Positions 7,036 through 15,586 of a stretch of 25,201 bases of DNA are shown piece by piece. Below the pieces are notes generated by a model that was not told the origin of the DNA, made no database searches, and saw only the letters and a program-made list of their open reading frames with translations. The stretch's first letter is position 1, and each line of letters begins with the position of its first letter. The stretch is taken from contig CP070771.1 in NCBI GenBank assembly GCA_020345785.1, forward strand, positions 2,889,676 to 2,914,876, written 5' to 3'. Position numbers and translations under genes: made by a program. The stretch comes from Desulfobacterales bacterium. Its GTDB lineage: Bacteria > Desulfobacterota > Desulfobacteria > Desulfobacterales > JAFDCJ01.

Positions 7036-8138
7036 AGAACATCGCGGTCCACTACGGCGGCGTTCAGGCGCTGAAAGGAATTTCGCTGGAGGTGGAGGAG
7101 GGCACGATCACGTGCCTGATCGGAGCAAACGGTGCCGGTAAAAGTACGACCTTAAGGGCCATTTCCGGCATCGTTCCGCTGACTTCCGGTGAGATTTGGT
7201 TTCAAGACCGCCGAATTGACGGGATGGAGCCGGAAGAGATCGTGGAAATGGGGATCGGGCACGTCCCGGAGGGCAAACGGCTGTTTCTAGAAATGAGCGT
7301 TCGGGATAATTTGTTGATCGGCGCCCATTTAAGGCGCGAGAAAGAATTCGTTGAACAGGATTTGCAGCGGGTTTTTAATTACTTTCCGTTACTCGGCACC
7401 GCCGCCGCCAAACCGGCTTCCAAGATGAGCGGCGGCGAGCAGCAAATGATCGCCATCGGCCGGGGGCTGATGGGCGCGCCCAAACTTCTGCTGCTGGATG
7501 AACCCTCTCTTGGATTGTCGCCGATTCTGACACGTGACGTCGGATCCATCATCAAGAAAATTGCGGAAGAAGGGGTGTCCATTCTGCTCATTGAACAAAA
7601 CGCAAATTTGGCGCTGCAATTGGCTCGCAAATGCTACGTTTTGGAAACCGGGAAGATCGCCCTGGAAGGTGCGAGCAAGGATCTGCAGGACAACGAACAT
7701 GTAAGGGCCGCTTACCTGGGAATCTCCTGCACCCTGGATTCAATTACCCCGGCGGCATCCGTTGGCCGAGCAAAAGACAAAGGCCGCAGGGAGGCAGAAA
7801 CCGCAAAACCAATGGCCGCCAAGTGGCAGGACCTCAGCCCCCCGGCTCCTGAGCCGGAGCGCCGTGTCGCCGAGCCTCCGCCCGCTGAAATGCGGGCCCC
7901 GGAGCCGGCGCTGACGGCGGTCGGCAGACCGGATTCCCTGGGGTCCGGCCCGCGGCTGCCGGAAGTTTCCCTGCCGGGCGGCGCCAGGCATGCAAATCGG
8001 GCAGCCGCGCAGCCGAACTTCGGCGGCGGCCCGGCTGCGACCGAAAAGAAAGAGACGTTCAGCCGGATGGCGCCAACATCAAACAAGGACCAGCTAGCCC
8101 GGGTCGTCAAGAAGGTTTTTGCACCCAAAAAAATTTAA
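7023..8138 (+). CDS. livF: Branched-chain amino-acid ABC transporter ATP-binding protein LivF with long C-terminal tail
   Basis: The first 234 residues are a standard LivF ATPase: Walker A G34-ANGAGKS-T42, signature MSGGEQQMIAIGRGL (135-149), Walker B LLLLDEPSLGLSP (155-167) and the usual ending near AAYLG. Residues 235-371 are an additional tail that LivF (usually about 235-240 residues) lacks. It is rich in Pro, Ala, Glu and Arg, looks disordered, and ends in a basic segment KKVFAPKKI. No frameshift is needed to read it. It could be a binding tail or a fusion of neutral sequence. The start overlaps livG. The gene ends 33 bases before the MoaD-like gene, so the AOR genes probably follow in the same transcript. 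Confidence 0.9.
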   Translation: MLSLKNIAVHYGGVQALKGISLEVEEGTITCLIGANGAGKSTTLRAISGIVPLTSGEIWFQDRRIDGMEPEEIVEMGIGHVPEGKRLFLEMSVRDNLLIGAHLRREKEFVEQDLQRVFNYFPLLGTAAAKPASKMSGGEQQMIAIGRGLMGAPKLLLLDEPSLGLSPILTRDVGSIIKKIAEEGVSILLIEQNANLALQLARKCYVLETGKIALEGASKDLQDNEHVRAAYLGISCTLDSITPAASVGRAKDKGRREAETAKPMAAKWQDLSPPAPEPERRVAEPPPAEMRAPEPALTAVGRPDSLGSGPRLPEVSLPGGARHANRAAAQPNFGGGPAATEKKETFSRMAPTSNKDQLARVVKKVFAPKKI

Positions 8139-8171
8139 ACGACTGCCTGTTTCGCAGCGGAGTTCAACACG

Positions 8172-8456
8172 ATGAGCATCACCGTTCAGGTTGATTTACA
8201 TGCCACTATTCAAGAGGTCTTCGGGGAAAAAACCATCCGTGTCGCCCTGAACAGCCCGCAGACGGTCCGACATCTGTTGGCTGAACTGTGCACCTCGCGG
8301 CAGCGCCATGCGCAAATTTTTACTGATTCCGGTGAGCTGCGCAATGATGTCAAGATATTGCGCAACGGCAGGAATATTGTTTTTCTGGATAATTTAGACA
8401 CTGAACTGAACAACGGAGACATAATCGCCGTCTTTCCTCCGGTGGTGGGAGGATAA
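8172..8456 (+). CDS. MoaD/ThiS-family ubiquitin-like sulfur carrier linked to AOR
   Basis: A 94-residue protein with a beta-grasp-like pattern ending in PPVVGG, the C-terminal di-glycine on which MoaD forms its thiocarboxylate. MoaD gives the dithiolene sulfur of molybdopterin; copies placed next to AOR genes are presumed to serve the tungsten bis-pterin cofactor, as aorD does in Aromatoleum (family knowledge). GGAG lies about 9 bases before the ATG. It sits 33 bases after livF and 28 before the ferredoxin gene. ThiS or another sulfur carrier is less likely from context. Confidence 0.85.
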   Translation: MSITVQVDLHATIQEVFGEKTIRVALNSPQTVRHLLAELCTSRQRHAQIFTDSGELRNDVKILRNGRNIVFLDNLDTELNNGDIIAVFPPVVGG

Positions 8457-8484
8457 AAAACCCTTTTGAGAGGAACTGAAAAAA

Positions 8485-8967
8485 ATGCCTAAATCGCTCG
8501 TTATTGACATTTCTAAATGCACCGGCTGCGGATACTGCGAGCTGATCTGCTCCTTCGCGCATCATGATGAGTTCAATCCGCTTAAAGCCCGAATCCGTGT
8601 AAACGTTTTTATCGAAAAGGCCATGGCCGTGCCGGTGGTCTGTTATCAATGCGAAGAGCCTTGGTGTGCCAAGGCTTGTCCGGCAGCCGCCCTGACCGTC
8701 GAAACGGATTCAAAGCACGAAGCGCGAATGATCAAAGTAAATACGGAGCGCTGCGTGGGGTGCAAGATGTGCACCATGGCATGCCCTTTCGGGTGCATTG
8801 TGGTGGCCGAAGGACGGGCGGAAAAATGCGATCTGTGCGGCGGCACACCGCAGTGCGCGCGAATTTGCCGCAGCGGTGCCTTAAAATTCACTGATGCGCA
8901 TAGGGCAGTGGCGGACAAACAGAAAACAACGGCCAAAAAACTTTTAGATTCATATCAGGAGGCATAG
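8485..8967 (+). CDS. Ferredoxin with four [4Fe-4S] clusters, AOR electron-transfer subunit (AorA-like)
   Basis: A 160-residue protein with sixteen cluster cysteines in four sets: C12/15/18/22, C53/56/61/65, C90/93/96/100 and C115/118/124/128. This is the 16-Cys polyferredoxin plan of HycB/DmsB-type subunits and of AorA in the Aromatoleum aldehyde oxidoreductase, where such subunits wire the tungsten enzyme to the flavin subunit. No signal peptide, so cytoplasmic. GAGAGGAA precedes the ATG. Only 2 bases separate its stop from the AOR start, and AOR's ribosome site lies within its last codons, strong evidence for co-translation as partners. Confidence 0.9.
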   Translation: MPKSLVIDISKCTGCGYCELICSFAHHDEFNPLKARIRVNVFIEKAMAVPVVCYQCEEPWCAKACPAAALTVETDSKHEARMIKVNTERCVGCKMCTMACPFGCIVVAEGRAEKCDLCGGTPQCARICRSGALKFTDAHRAVADKQKTTAKKLLDSYQEA

Positions 8968-8969
8968 CG

Positions 8970-10814
8970 ATGTGGTTTGGATGGACAGGAAATGTGATCC
9001 GCTTGAATTTGAGCGAACCGTTGGTGACGGTGGAGAGCCTCGACCGCAAAGCCGCCGAGAACTTTATCGGCGCCAGGGGCCTGGGGGTCCGGTATCTTTA
9101 TGAAGAGATCGATCCGGCCGTCGGCGCGTTGGATTCCCGCAACAAGCTTCTTTTTGTCACCGGCCCGCTGACCGGCACGGGTGCCCCGGGAAGCAGCCGC
9201 TACATGGTGGTGACCAAAGGCCCGTTGACGGGCGCCATTGCCCATTCCAGTGCGGGCGGGGCCTTTGCTTCGGCCATCAAGTATGCGGGCTACGACATGC
9301 TAATCTTGGAGGGAAAATCAAGGCGTCCCGTCTATTTGTGGATCGATGACGACACCGTTGAAGTGCGCAACGCCGAGCACTTGTGGGGCAAGACGAGCAC
9401 GGAGACCGAATTGGCCGTCATCGCCGAAACCCATCCCGATGCCAAAGTGTGCTGCATCGGGCCGGCCGGTGAGAACCAGGTGCTGATCGCGTGCGTGATG
9501 AGCGATATGGGGCGCGCGGCCGGCCGATCCGGGGTCGGCGCCGTCATGGGATCAAAAAATCTCAAGGCGATTGCCGTCCGGGGCACCCGCGGCGTAAAAA
9601 TGGCCGATAAAACCGCTTTCTGGGCCGCCATGATGGATGCCTACCGCAAGATCGACACCCCCGGCACCGAGCATTTTCATCAAATCGGCACGCCCGGAGT
9701 GTTGAGCCTTGTCAAAGAGTTCGGGGTGCTGCCCACCCGCAACTTTAAATACGGAACCAACCAAAGCTGGGAGAAGCTGTCCGGCGACCGCCTGGCAACC
9801 ACCATTTCGACCCGCAAAAAAATGGGGCTGGCCTGTCCCAGCTGCCCCGTCGGATGCGGGCGGGTGACCAAAATTACCAATCCCAAATATGCTTCCCAGG
9901 GCGTCGGACCCGAATACGAAACCATCGGTCTTTACGGCTCCAGCTGCTTCAGCAACGATCTCGAAGTGGTCTCCAAAGCCGGCTTCATCTGCAATGAATT
10001 GGGGATGGACACCATCTCCGCCGGGGCGACCATTGCCTGCGCCATGGAGCTTTATGAAGAAGGCCATTTGCCTCTCAAAGATGTGGGTATGCCGCTTAAT
10101 TTCGGCAACAACGAAGCCGTCATTCAACTGACCGAGGACATGGCCTATCGCCGCGGCTTCGGCAATATTCTGGCCGACGGCGCCTTTCGCCTGGCAGCGC
10201 GCTATGGGCATCCCGAGTTTTTTATGGGCGCCAAGAAATTGGAGTTTGCCAGCTACGATCCCCGCGGCCTGCAGGGGCAGGGACTCGGTTACGCCACCAA
10301 CAGCCGCGGTGCGTGCCATATTCGCGGTGAGGTGCAGGATCTGTCCCTTTACGGCGTTGATTATTGGAGGCTCACCAAAGACCGGGGCCTGGGGCCGGTC
10401 GATCCCCTGAGGTGGGACGACAAACCCGAGCTGGCCAAAGACATCCAGGACTGGTTCTGTGTGCTGGATTCCAGTGGGATGTGCAATTTCATGTTCTTTT
10501 TGGGGATGGACGAAGACAACTGCCGCGCGCTGATCGAGACGGCTACGGGCATCGACATGGGCGACTATCGGGGGTTGATGCGCACGGGGGAGCGGATTTT
10601 CAACCAGGAAAGACTGTTCAACCTCAAAGCCGGGCTGACGGGCAAAGACGACACCCTGCCCAGGCGCATGCTGGAGGAACCGATGCCCGATGGCCCGGCC
10701 AAGGGAATGGTTGTGCATCTGAGCGAAATGCTGCCGGAATACTACCGTCTCAGGGGCTGGAGTTCGGATGGGATTCCAAGCGACTTCAAGCTCAGAGAAC
10801 TGGGTTTGAAGTAA
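8970..10814 (+). CDS. aor: Tungsten-containing aldehyde:ferredoxin oxidoreductase
   Basis: A 614-residue AOR-family enzyme of typical length. The N-terminal domain carries the pterin-binding stretch GPLTGTGAPGSSRYMVVTKG; cysteines C289-x2-C292-x3-C296 lie one residue from the positions known for the Pyrococcus enzyme and, with a later Cys in the C-terminal domain, would hold its [4Fe-4S] cluster. The region SYDPRGLQGQGLGYATNSRG is also characteristic. AORs oxidise aldehydes to carboxylic acids and reduce ferredoxin, or run in reverse; here the polyferredoxin and FAD subunits suggest an NAD-linked AorABC-type complex in the cytoplasm. AGGAGG precedes the ATG by about 8 bases. Acceptor specificity and tungsten versus molybdenum are inferred from the family. 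Confidence 0.95.
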   Translation: MWFGWTGNVIRLNLSEPLVTVESLDRKAAENFIGARGLGVRYLYEEIDPAVGALDSRNKLLFVTGPLTGTGAPGSSRYMVVTKGPLTGAIAHSSAGGAFASAIKYAGYDMLILEGKSRRPVYLWIDDDTVEVRNAEHLWGKTSTETELAVIAETHPDAKVCCIGPAGENQVLIACVMSDMGRAAGRSGVGAVMGSKNLKAIAVRGTRGVKMADKTAFWAAMMDAYRKIDTPGTEHFHQIGTPGVLSLVKEFGVLPTRNFKYGTNQSWEKLSGDRLATTISTRKKMGLACPSCPVGCGRVTKITNPKYASQGVGPEYETIGLYGSSCFSNDLEVVSKAGFICNELGMDTISAGATIACAMELYEEGHLPLKDVGMPLNFGNNEAVIQLTEDMAYRRGFGNILADGAFRLAARYGHPEFFMGAKKLEFASYDPRGLQGQGLGYATNSRGACHIRGEVQDLSLYGVDYWRLTKDRGLGPVDPLRWDDKPELAKDIQDWFCVLDSSGMCNFMFFLGMDEDNCRALIETATGIDMGDYRGLMRTGERIFNQERLFNLKAGLTGKDDTLPRRMLEEPMPDGPAKGMVVHLSEMLPEYYRLRGWSSDGIPSDFKLRELGLK

Positions 10815-10890
10815 AAAATCCCGGCCCAGCGGACCTGCCGACGGCGGGACTTGTCTTCACGCTGGAGGGGTGTCGTCGCGGTCAGATAAC

Positions 10891-11042
10891 CATGGAATAA
10901 TGGAATGTTGGAAAAATGGAATATTGGGAATTAAATGCGGATGATAGTCTGATTTTATTTCCTGATCTGTGCCATCGATTTAAAAACAGATCGCATTCCG
11001 CCAAACCCAATATTCCAACATTCCAGTGTTCCATCATTCCGG
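10891..11042. repeat. Imperfect dyad built of GGAAT-type words between aor and the FAD subunit gene
   Basis: The 318-base gap between AOR and the flavin-subunit gene holds no gene. Its left part (10891-10930) is a chain of TGGAATGTTGG / TGGAATATTGGG words; the right part (11004-11042) carries the same words reversed, such as CCCAATATTCCAACATTCC. Inner segments (ATGCGGATGATAG versus CGCATTCCGCC) pair partly, so nearly the whole 150 bases could fold back on itself. It looks like an inserted intergenic repeat (MITE- or REP-like) that split an AOR operon. Open frames on both strands are just the repeat read through. Confidence 0.6.
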
Positions 11043-11059
11043 TCCCGCTGGCAGCGGGA
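11043..11059. repeat. Small perfect hairpin before the FAD subunit gene
   Basis: TCCCGCT (11043-11049), loop GGC, AGCGGGA (11053-11059). It adjoins the dyad repeat on its right. There is no T-run on either strand, so it is not a canonical terminator. Confidence 0.4.
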
Positions 11060-11132
11060 TTCACGGCACAGCCAATCTTCGCTAGCCGGGCTCAGAGGCC
11101 CAGGTTTTCAATTTTAAAGTGACGGATGGGGT

Positions 11133-12410
11133 ATGTCCAAGGCCAAGAGACATACGATTATCGGCAACAGCGCTGCGGGGCTATCCGCAATCCGGGCCAT
11201 CCGCCAAAGCGGCGACCGCCGTCCGATCGTCTTGGTGTCGGCCGAAAAATGCCATGCTTACTCGCCGGTGCTCACGACTTACTACATCGGCGGTCAAATT
11301 AAAAAATCACAGCTGTTCCTGGTGGATGAAGGTTTTTACAAAAAATACCGGGTTGACGCTATTTTGGGCCGAAGCGTGCAGCAGGTGGATCCTGTCCAAC
11401 GGCGCATCCATCTCGACGATGGGTCGCGGCTGGACTACGACACGCTTCTGATCGCGAGCGGAGCCTCTGCCCGGCCCCTGGCAAACGTGGATCCGGACGC
11501 TTCAAAGTACGTCTCAACTTTGCGAACCATGGCGGATGCCGAACAAATCAAAGCTGCGTGTGAAAACGCCCAAAACATCGTCGCCATCGGGGCCGGTCTG
11601 GTCAGTTTGCAGACCATCAAAGCCGTCCTGGATAAAACAGCGGAGATCACCCTGGTTGTCGGCTCCGACCAGGTGCTTTCGCAGCAAATGGACCGCGAAA
11701 GCGCCTATATCATTCAGGAGAAACTTGCCAGCCACGGCGTTAAAATACTTTTTGGCCGCGAAGTTTCGCGGGTGTACGAAAACAAGGGGCGGGCGGGCGT
11801 GGTGACATCCTACGGCGAATCGCTGCCGGCGGATGCGGTGATTGTGGGCAAGGGCGTGTGGCCCAACGCCCGCATGGTCAAGAATACCTCCATCAAAGCG
11901 AACGTCGGCATTTTGGTGGACGACTGCATGCGCACCAATGTGGAAGATGTCTACGCCGCCGGGGATGTCGCCGAAGGAAGAAACGAAATTACCGGCGAGA
12001 TGGAAGTCATCGCCACCTGGTTTAACGCCTGCGCCCAGGGTGAAATTGCCGGGCTCAACATGGCCGGACGTGCGGCCCGCCGTTACGGCCAATTCCGCGA
12101 GAATGTCACGACGGTGCTGGGAGTGGTCGTTGCCTCCATCGGCCAGTCCCGACCGGCGTATGGTCAGTACGAAGAACTTTGCTGCGCAGATTTCACGCAC
12201 GGCCGGATGCGCAAATTGTATCTGGACGGATCTCGCATCGTTGGCGCATTGCTCGTCGGAGAGGCCTATGACGCCGGCGTGATCCGCCACTGCATCGCGA
12301 ACAGGATCGATATTTCGCCCTGGAAAAATACGATTGCAACAGCCCCCATGGACTTTGGCCGGATCCTCTGCAGCCAAAGCCTGAAATATTGGCCGAGTTT
12401 CAGCAACTAA
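11133..12410 (+). CDS. FAD/NAD(P)-dependent pyridine nucleotide-disulfide-type oxidoreductase (AorC-like subunit)
   Basis: A 425-residue flavoprotein: N-terminal dinucleotide motif IIGNSAAGLSAIRAI (FAD), central IVAIGAGLVSLQT (NAD(P)), and NVEDVYAAGDVAE, the second FAD contact of this superfamily. No redox-active CxxC pair is evident near the isoalloxazine site, so it is not a disulfide reductase. Length and place match the flavin subunit AorC that lets tungsten AORs use NAD. The gap to aor contains a repeat, so it may be transcribed by readthrough. A weak GGATGGGG precedes the ATG. It ends 27 bases before the flotillin gene. An NADH:rubredoxin-type reductase is an alternative. Confidence 0.85.
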   Translation: MSKAKRHTIIGNSAAGLSAIRAIRQSGDRRPIVLVSAEKCHAYSPVLTTYYIGGQIKKSQLFLVDEGFYKKYRVDAILGRSVQQVDPVQRRIHLDDGSRLDYDTLLIASGASARPLANVDPDASKYVSTLRTMADAEQIKAACENAQNIVAIGAGLVSLQTIKAVLDKTAEITLVVGSDQVLSQQMDRESAYIIQEKLASHGVKILFGREVSRVYENKGRAGVVTSYGESLPADAVIVGKGVWPNARMVKNTSIKANVGILVDDCMRTNVEDVYAAGDVAEGRNEITGEMEVIATWFNACAQGEIAGLNMAGRAARRYGQFRENVTTVLGVVVASIGQSRPAYGQYEELCCADFTHGRMRKLYLDGSRIVGALLVGEAYDAGVIRHCIANRIDISPWKNTIATAPMDFGRILCSQSLKYWPSFSN

Positions 12411-12437
12411 ACGAATATCACGTAAGAGGGCACGATT

Positions 12438-14516
12438 ATGTCAGTACCTGCATTATTTTTTGTTATTCTAGTTTGTGTTGCGATCGCCTTTTTTATTGTC
12501 TGGTTGATCTATTCCAGGCGGTATCAACGCGCCTCCAAGGAAACGGCCTTCGTGCGAACCGGTTTCGGCGGCCAGAAAGTGGTGATGAACGGCGGGGCGC
12601 TGGTTTTTCCGGTGCTGCACGAAGTCATCCAGGTCAACATGAACACCATCCGGCTGGTAGTCACCCGTGCCAATCAACAGGCCCTGATCACCAAAGACCG
12701 TCTGCGGATGGACGTGCAGGCCGAATTCTACGTGCGGGTCAAACCCACCCTGGATGACATTTCCGCTGCCGCCCAGACACTCGGCCGGCGCACGATGAAT
12801 CCGGATGCGCTCAAAGAGCTGGTCGAAGGCAAGTTCGTCAACGCACTCAGGGCGGTGGCTGCTGAGATGAATATGGACGATCTGCACCAGAATCGGGGCG
12901 AATTCGTCCAGCGGGTGCAGGAGTCGGTCGGGGAGGGTCTTTCCAAAAACGGCCTTGAACTTGAATCGGTTTCCTTGAGTGAACTGGAGCAGACCGACCG
13001 CAAATATTTCAACCCCGATAATGCCTTCGACGCTCAGGGTCTGACGTTGCTGACCGAAATGATTCAGGCCCGGGCCAAACAGCGCAACGCCATCGAACGG
13101 GATACGGAAGTTGCCATCCGCCAAAAAGACCTGGAAGCCGAACGGCGCAAGCTCGAGCTCGCGAAAGAGGAAGAATTTTCCAAACTGGAGCAACAGCGTG
13201 AAATCGCGGTTCGCCGGGCCGAACAAAACGCCAATGTCGTCAAAGAACAGGTCGAGAAGGAACGCCAGGCCCGGGAAGCGGAAATTGCGGCCAAACAGCA
13301 GGTCGAATTGGCGCAGCTTGGTTTCGAGCGCAGCGTTGAGCAGGAGCGCATCGCCAAAAATCAATTCCTGAAAGAAGCTGAGATAGACAGTGCGCATTCC
13401 CTTCAAATCGCCCAGACAAAAACCGAGCAGCTCTCCGAGGAGACCCGGATTCAGGCGCAGCAAAAGGTCGATCAGGCGCGGATTGCCGCGGAGAAAATAT
13501 TGGAAGAGGAGCGGATTGCCAAGGAGCAGCTGCTGAAAGAGAAAGAGATCGCCAGGGCCAAGGCGCTTGAATCTGCTGAGATTGAGAAAGATCGACTGCT
13601 GCGGGAGACCAGAATAGAGTCCGAACTTCAGCTTGATCAGGCGCGTATCGCGGCCGAAAAATTGGTGGAAGCCGAGCGCATCGCTAAAGAACTGCTCATC
13701 AAGCAAAAAGACCTGGAACGAACCAAAGCCCTTGAAATTGAGGAGGTCGAACGCAAAAAAAGCATTGAATTGGCTGATATGGATCGCGTGATCGCACTGG
13801 AAGAAAAAACCAAGGAGCACACGGCCGCCCAGGCCGAGGTCGACAAAACCCGCGCCCTGGCGGTAAAGGCCGAGGAACAGGTCGTCACCGCCCGCCAGAT
13901 AGAGATCGCTGAACGCCAGAAAGCCGTCGAGATTTTGGAAGCGCGCAAAAAAGCCGAGCGCGAGGCCATCGGTGTGAAAGAAGCGGCTGAGGCCAGAATG
14001 AAGGCGTCCATGAGCGAAGCCGAAACCGTTAAAATCGTGGCCGGCGGTGAAGCCGACAAGATCCGCAAGATTGCCGAAGCCGAGGCCGAAGCCGAACTGG
14101 TACGCACCAAGGCTGCTGAAAAACGGTATAAAGTCGAGGCTGAGGGCACGCAGGCACTACACGAAGCCGAAAATGTGCTGGATCCGGCCAAGAGTGCCGC
14201 CCGCATCAAAATGGCCATTATTGAACATCTGGCTGAGATCATCCGCGAAAGCGTCAAGCCCATTGAATCGATCGACGGAATCAAGATCTTCCAGGTTGAA
14301 GGTCTTACGCCGTACAGCGGCCCCGGCAACGGTGCCGAATCGCCGGCAGGCGGCGGCAGTCTGGCCGACCAGCTGATAAACAGCGCGTTGCGCTATCGCG
14401 GGCAGGCGCCGCTGATTGATGCGATTCTCAAAGAGATCGGTATTGCCGGCGGCGACCTCAAAGGATTGACCCAGGCACTCAAGACGGAACCCGAAGAGCC
14501 TCCGGAAGAGAAGTAA
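12438..14516 (+). CDS. Flotillin/YqiK-like SPFH protein with long hendecad coiled coil
   Basis: 692 residues: an N-terminal membrane anchor (about 5-27), an SPFH domain (about 30-210), and a very long charged coiled coil (about 215-580) ending in a short C-terminal domain. Flotillin/YqiK proteins form large membrane-bound cages or microdomains; E. coli YqiK is about 550 residues, so this one is longer by roughly 140. The extension is an internal repeat: the motif E-R-I-A-K recurs at R304, R359 and R414, exactly 55 residues (165 bases) apart, that is five 11-residue hendecads. It starts a tight cluster with HflK (1-base gap) and HflC. AGAGG precedes the ATG. Confidence 0.88.
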   Translation: MSVPALFFVILVCVAIAFFIVWLIYSRRYQRASKETAFVRTGFGGQKVVMNGGALVFPVLHEVIQVNMNTIRLVVTRANQQALITKDRLRMDVQAEFYVRVKPTLDDISAAAQTLGRRTMNPDALKELVEGKFVNALRAVAAEMNMDDLHQNRGEFVQRVQESVGEGLSKNGLELESVSLSELEQTDRKYFNPDNAFDAQGLTLLTEMIQARAKQRNAIERDTEVAIRQKDLEAERRKLELAKEEEFSKLEQQREIAVRRAEQNANVVKEQVEKERQAREAEIAAKQQVELAQLGFERSVEQERIAKNQFLKEAEIDSAHSLQIAQTKTEQLSEETRIQAQQKVDQARIAAEKILEEERIAKEQLLKEKEIARAKALESAEIEKDRLLRETRIESELQLDQARIAAEKLVEAERIAKELLIKQKDLERTKALEIEEVERKKSIELADMDRVIALEEKTKEHTAAQAEVDKTRALAVKAEEQVVTARQIEIAERQKAVEILEARKKAEREAIGVKEAAEARMKASMSEAETVKIVAGGEADKIRKIAEAEAEAELVRTKAAEKRYKVEAEGTQALHEAENVLDPAKSAARIKMAIIEHLAEIIRESVKPIESIDGIKIFQVEGLTPYSGPGNGAESPAGGGSLADQLINSALRYRGQAPLIDAILKEIGIAGGDLKGLTQALKTEPEEPPEEK

Positions 14517-14517
14517 T

Positions 14518-15582
14518 ATGAATGAGGCCCAAGCTATACAAAGTCAAACATGGCGGCAGCGGATGAAGGCGCATCTCAAGCTGCCGCCGCGGGAAAAACT
14601 CGTCGGCCCTCTCCGAAAGCTGCGCAGGCGCTTGCCCGGTATAACCACGACGCTTCTGATCCTCATGGCAGCCTGGATACTTTCCGGGATATATATGATT
14701 GCGCCGGATGAGCTCGGCGTGGTTCAGCGTTTCGGTAAACTCGTCCGAACCGCAGAGCCCGGCCTGCACTATCACCTGCCGTATCCCATCGAAGCGGTGA
14801 GCCGGCCCAAAGTGACGCGGATCCAGCGATTCGAATTCGGATTCAGGACACTGAACCCCGGGCCGCCGCCGCAATCCCAGCCGGTGCCTGACGAAGCCCT
14901 GATGCTGACAGGCGATGAGAACATCATTGACCTGTGGTTCAGCGTACAGGTCAAAATCCGAAATGCGACCGACTATCTGTTCAATCTGGCCGCTCCCGAC
15001 AAAACCGTGCGGGATGCGGCTGAAGCGGCGATGCGCGAGATCATGGGCCGCTGCAACATCGACGCGGCCATGACCACCGGGCGCCTCGCCATTCAAAACG
15101 ACGCCCAAAAAACACTCCAACAAATCCTGGACAGTTATGCATGCGGCCTGCAGGTTACGGCCGTCCAGCTTCAGGCCGTGCAACCTCCGGAGCCGGTCAG
15201 AGACGCCTTTAAAGAGGTGATCTCGGCGCGCGAGGAAAAGAATACATCCGTGCATGACGCCGAAAGTTATCGCAGTGACATCCTGCCGACTGCCAAGGGT
15301 CTGGCGGTTCGCATCGAGCGTGAAGCCGAAGCCTATGCAGCGGAAAGAACCAACCAGGCCCGGGGCGACGCGACTCGATTTACGGCACTGCTGACGGAAT
15401 ACCGCAGGGCCAAGGATGTTACCCGCAAGCGCCTGTATCTCGAGACCATGGAGGAAATTGCCGGCAAAGCCCGCAAGTTTATTATCGATTCCGAAAACCA
15501 AGGGGTACTGCCGCTGCTGCCCCTGGAGGAGCTCGGCCGCCAGGACTCGCAAGCGGACATGCCAAAACAAGATCTACGGTGA
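14518..15582 (+). CDS. hflK: HflK-like SPFH membrane protein
   Basis: A 354-residue protein with a basic N-terminal segment, one membrane anchor (about 42-62), then ELGVVQRFGKLVRTAEPGLHYHLPYPIE, the start of the HflK SPFH domain, and a helical C-terminal half. HflK and HflC form a periplasmic cage around the FtsH protease in E. coli and modulate membrane-protein turnover. Here no ftsH, hflX or hfq is adjacent; instead it follows a flotillin gene by 1 base and precedes HflC by 4. The N-terminal Gly-rich segment of E. coli HflK is absent, replaced by a short Lys/Arg-rich one. Confidence 0.88.
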   Translation: MNEAQAIQSQTWRQRMKAHLKLPPREKLVGPLRKLRRRLPGITTTLLILMAAWILSGIYMIAPDELGVVQRFGKLVRTAEPGLHYHLPYPIEAVSRPKVTRIQRFEFGFRTLNPGPPPQSQPVPDEALMLTGDENIIDLWFSVQVKIRNATDYLFNLAAPDKTVRDAAEAAMREIMGRCNIDAAMTTGRLAIQNDAQKTLQQILDSYACGLQVTAVQLQAVQPPEPVRDAFKEVISAREEKNTSVHDAESYRSDILPTAKGLAVRIEREAEAYAAERTNQARGDATRFTALLTEYRRAKDVTRKRLYLETMEEIAGKARKFIIDSENQGVLPLLPLEELGRQDSQADMPKQDLR

Positions 15583-15586
15583 TAAA

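Noticed and set aside
9552..10718. Minus-strand open frame of 388 codons opposite aor
   Set aside because: It is the antisense of a highly conserved enzyme gene with high third-position GC, shows no family resemblance and has no ribosome site.
10882..11122. Short open frames on both strands after aor
   Set aside because: They translate the GGAAT-type dyad repeat and its reverse; repeat structure explains them.
12468..13820. Minus-strand open frame of 450 codons opposite the flotillin gene
   Set aside because: Its Leu/Phe-rich reading is the mirror of the Glu/Lys-rich coiled coil; the plus frame has clear SPFH features.
14479..15570. Minus-strand open frame of 363 codons opposite hflK
   Set aside because: Antisense shadow; hflK on the plus strand is a recognised family with tight spacing to its neighbours.
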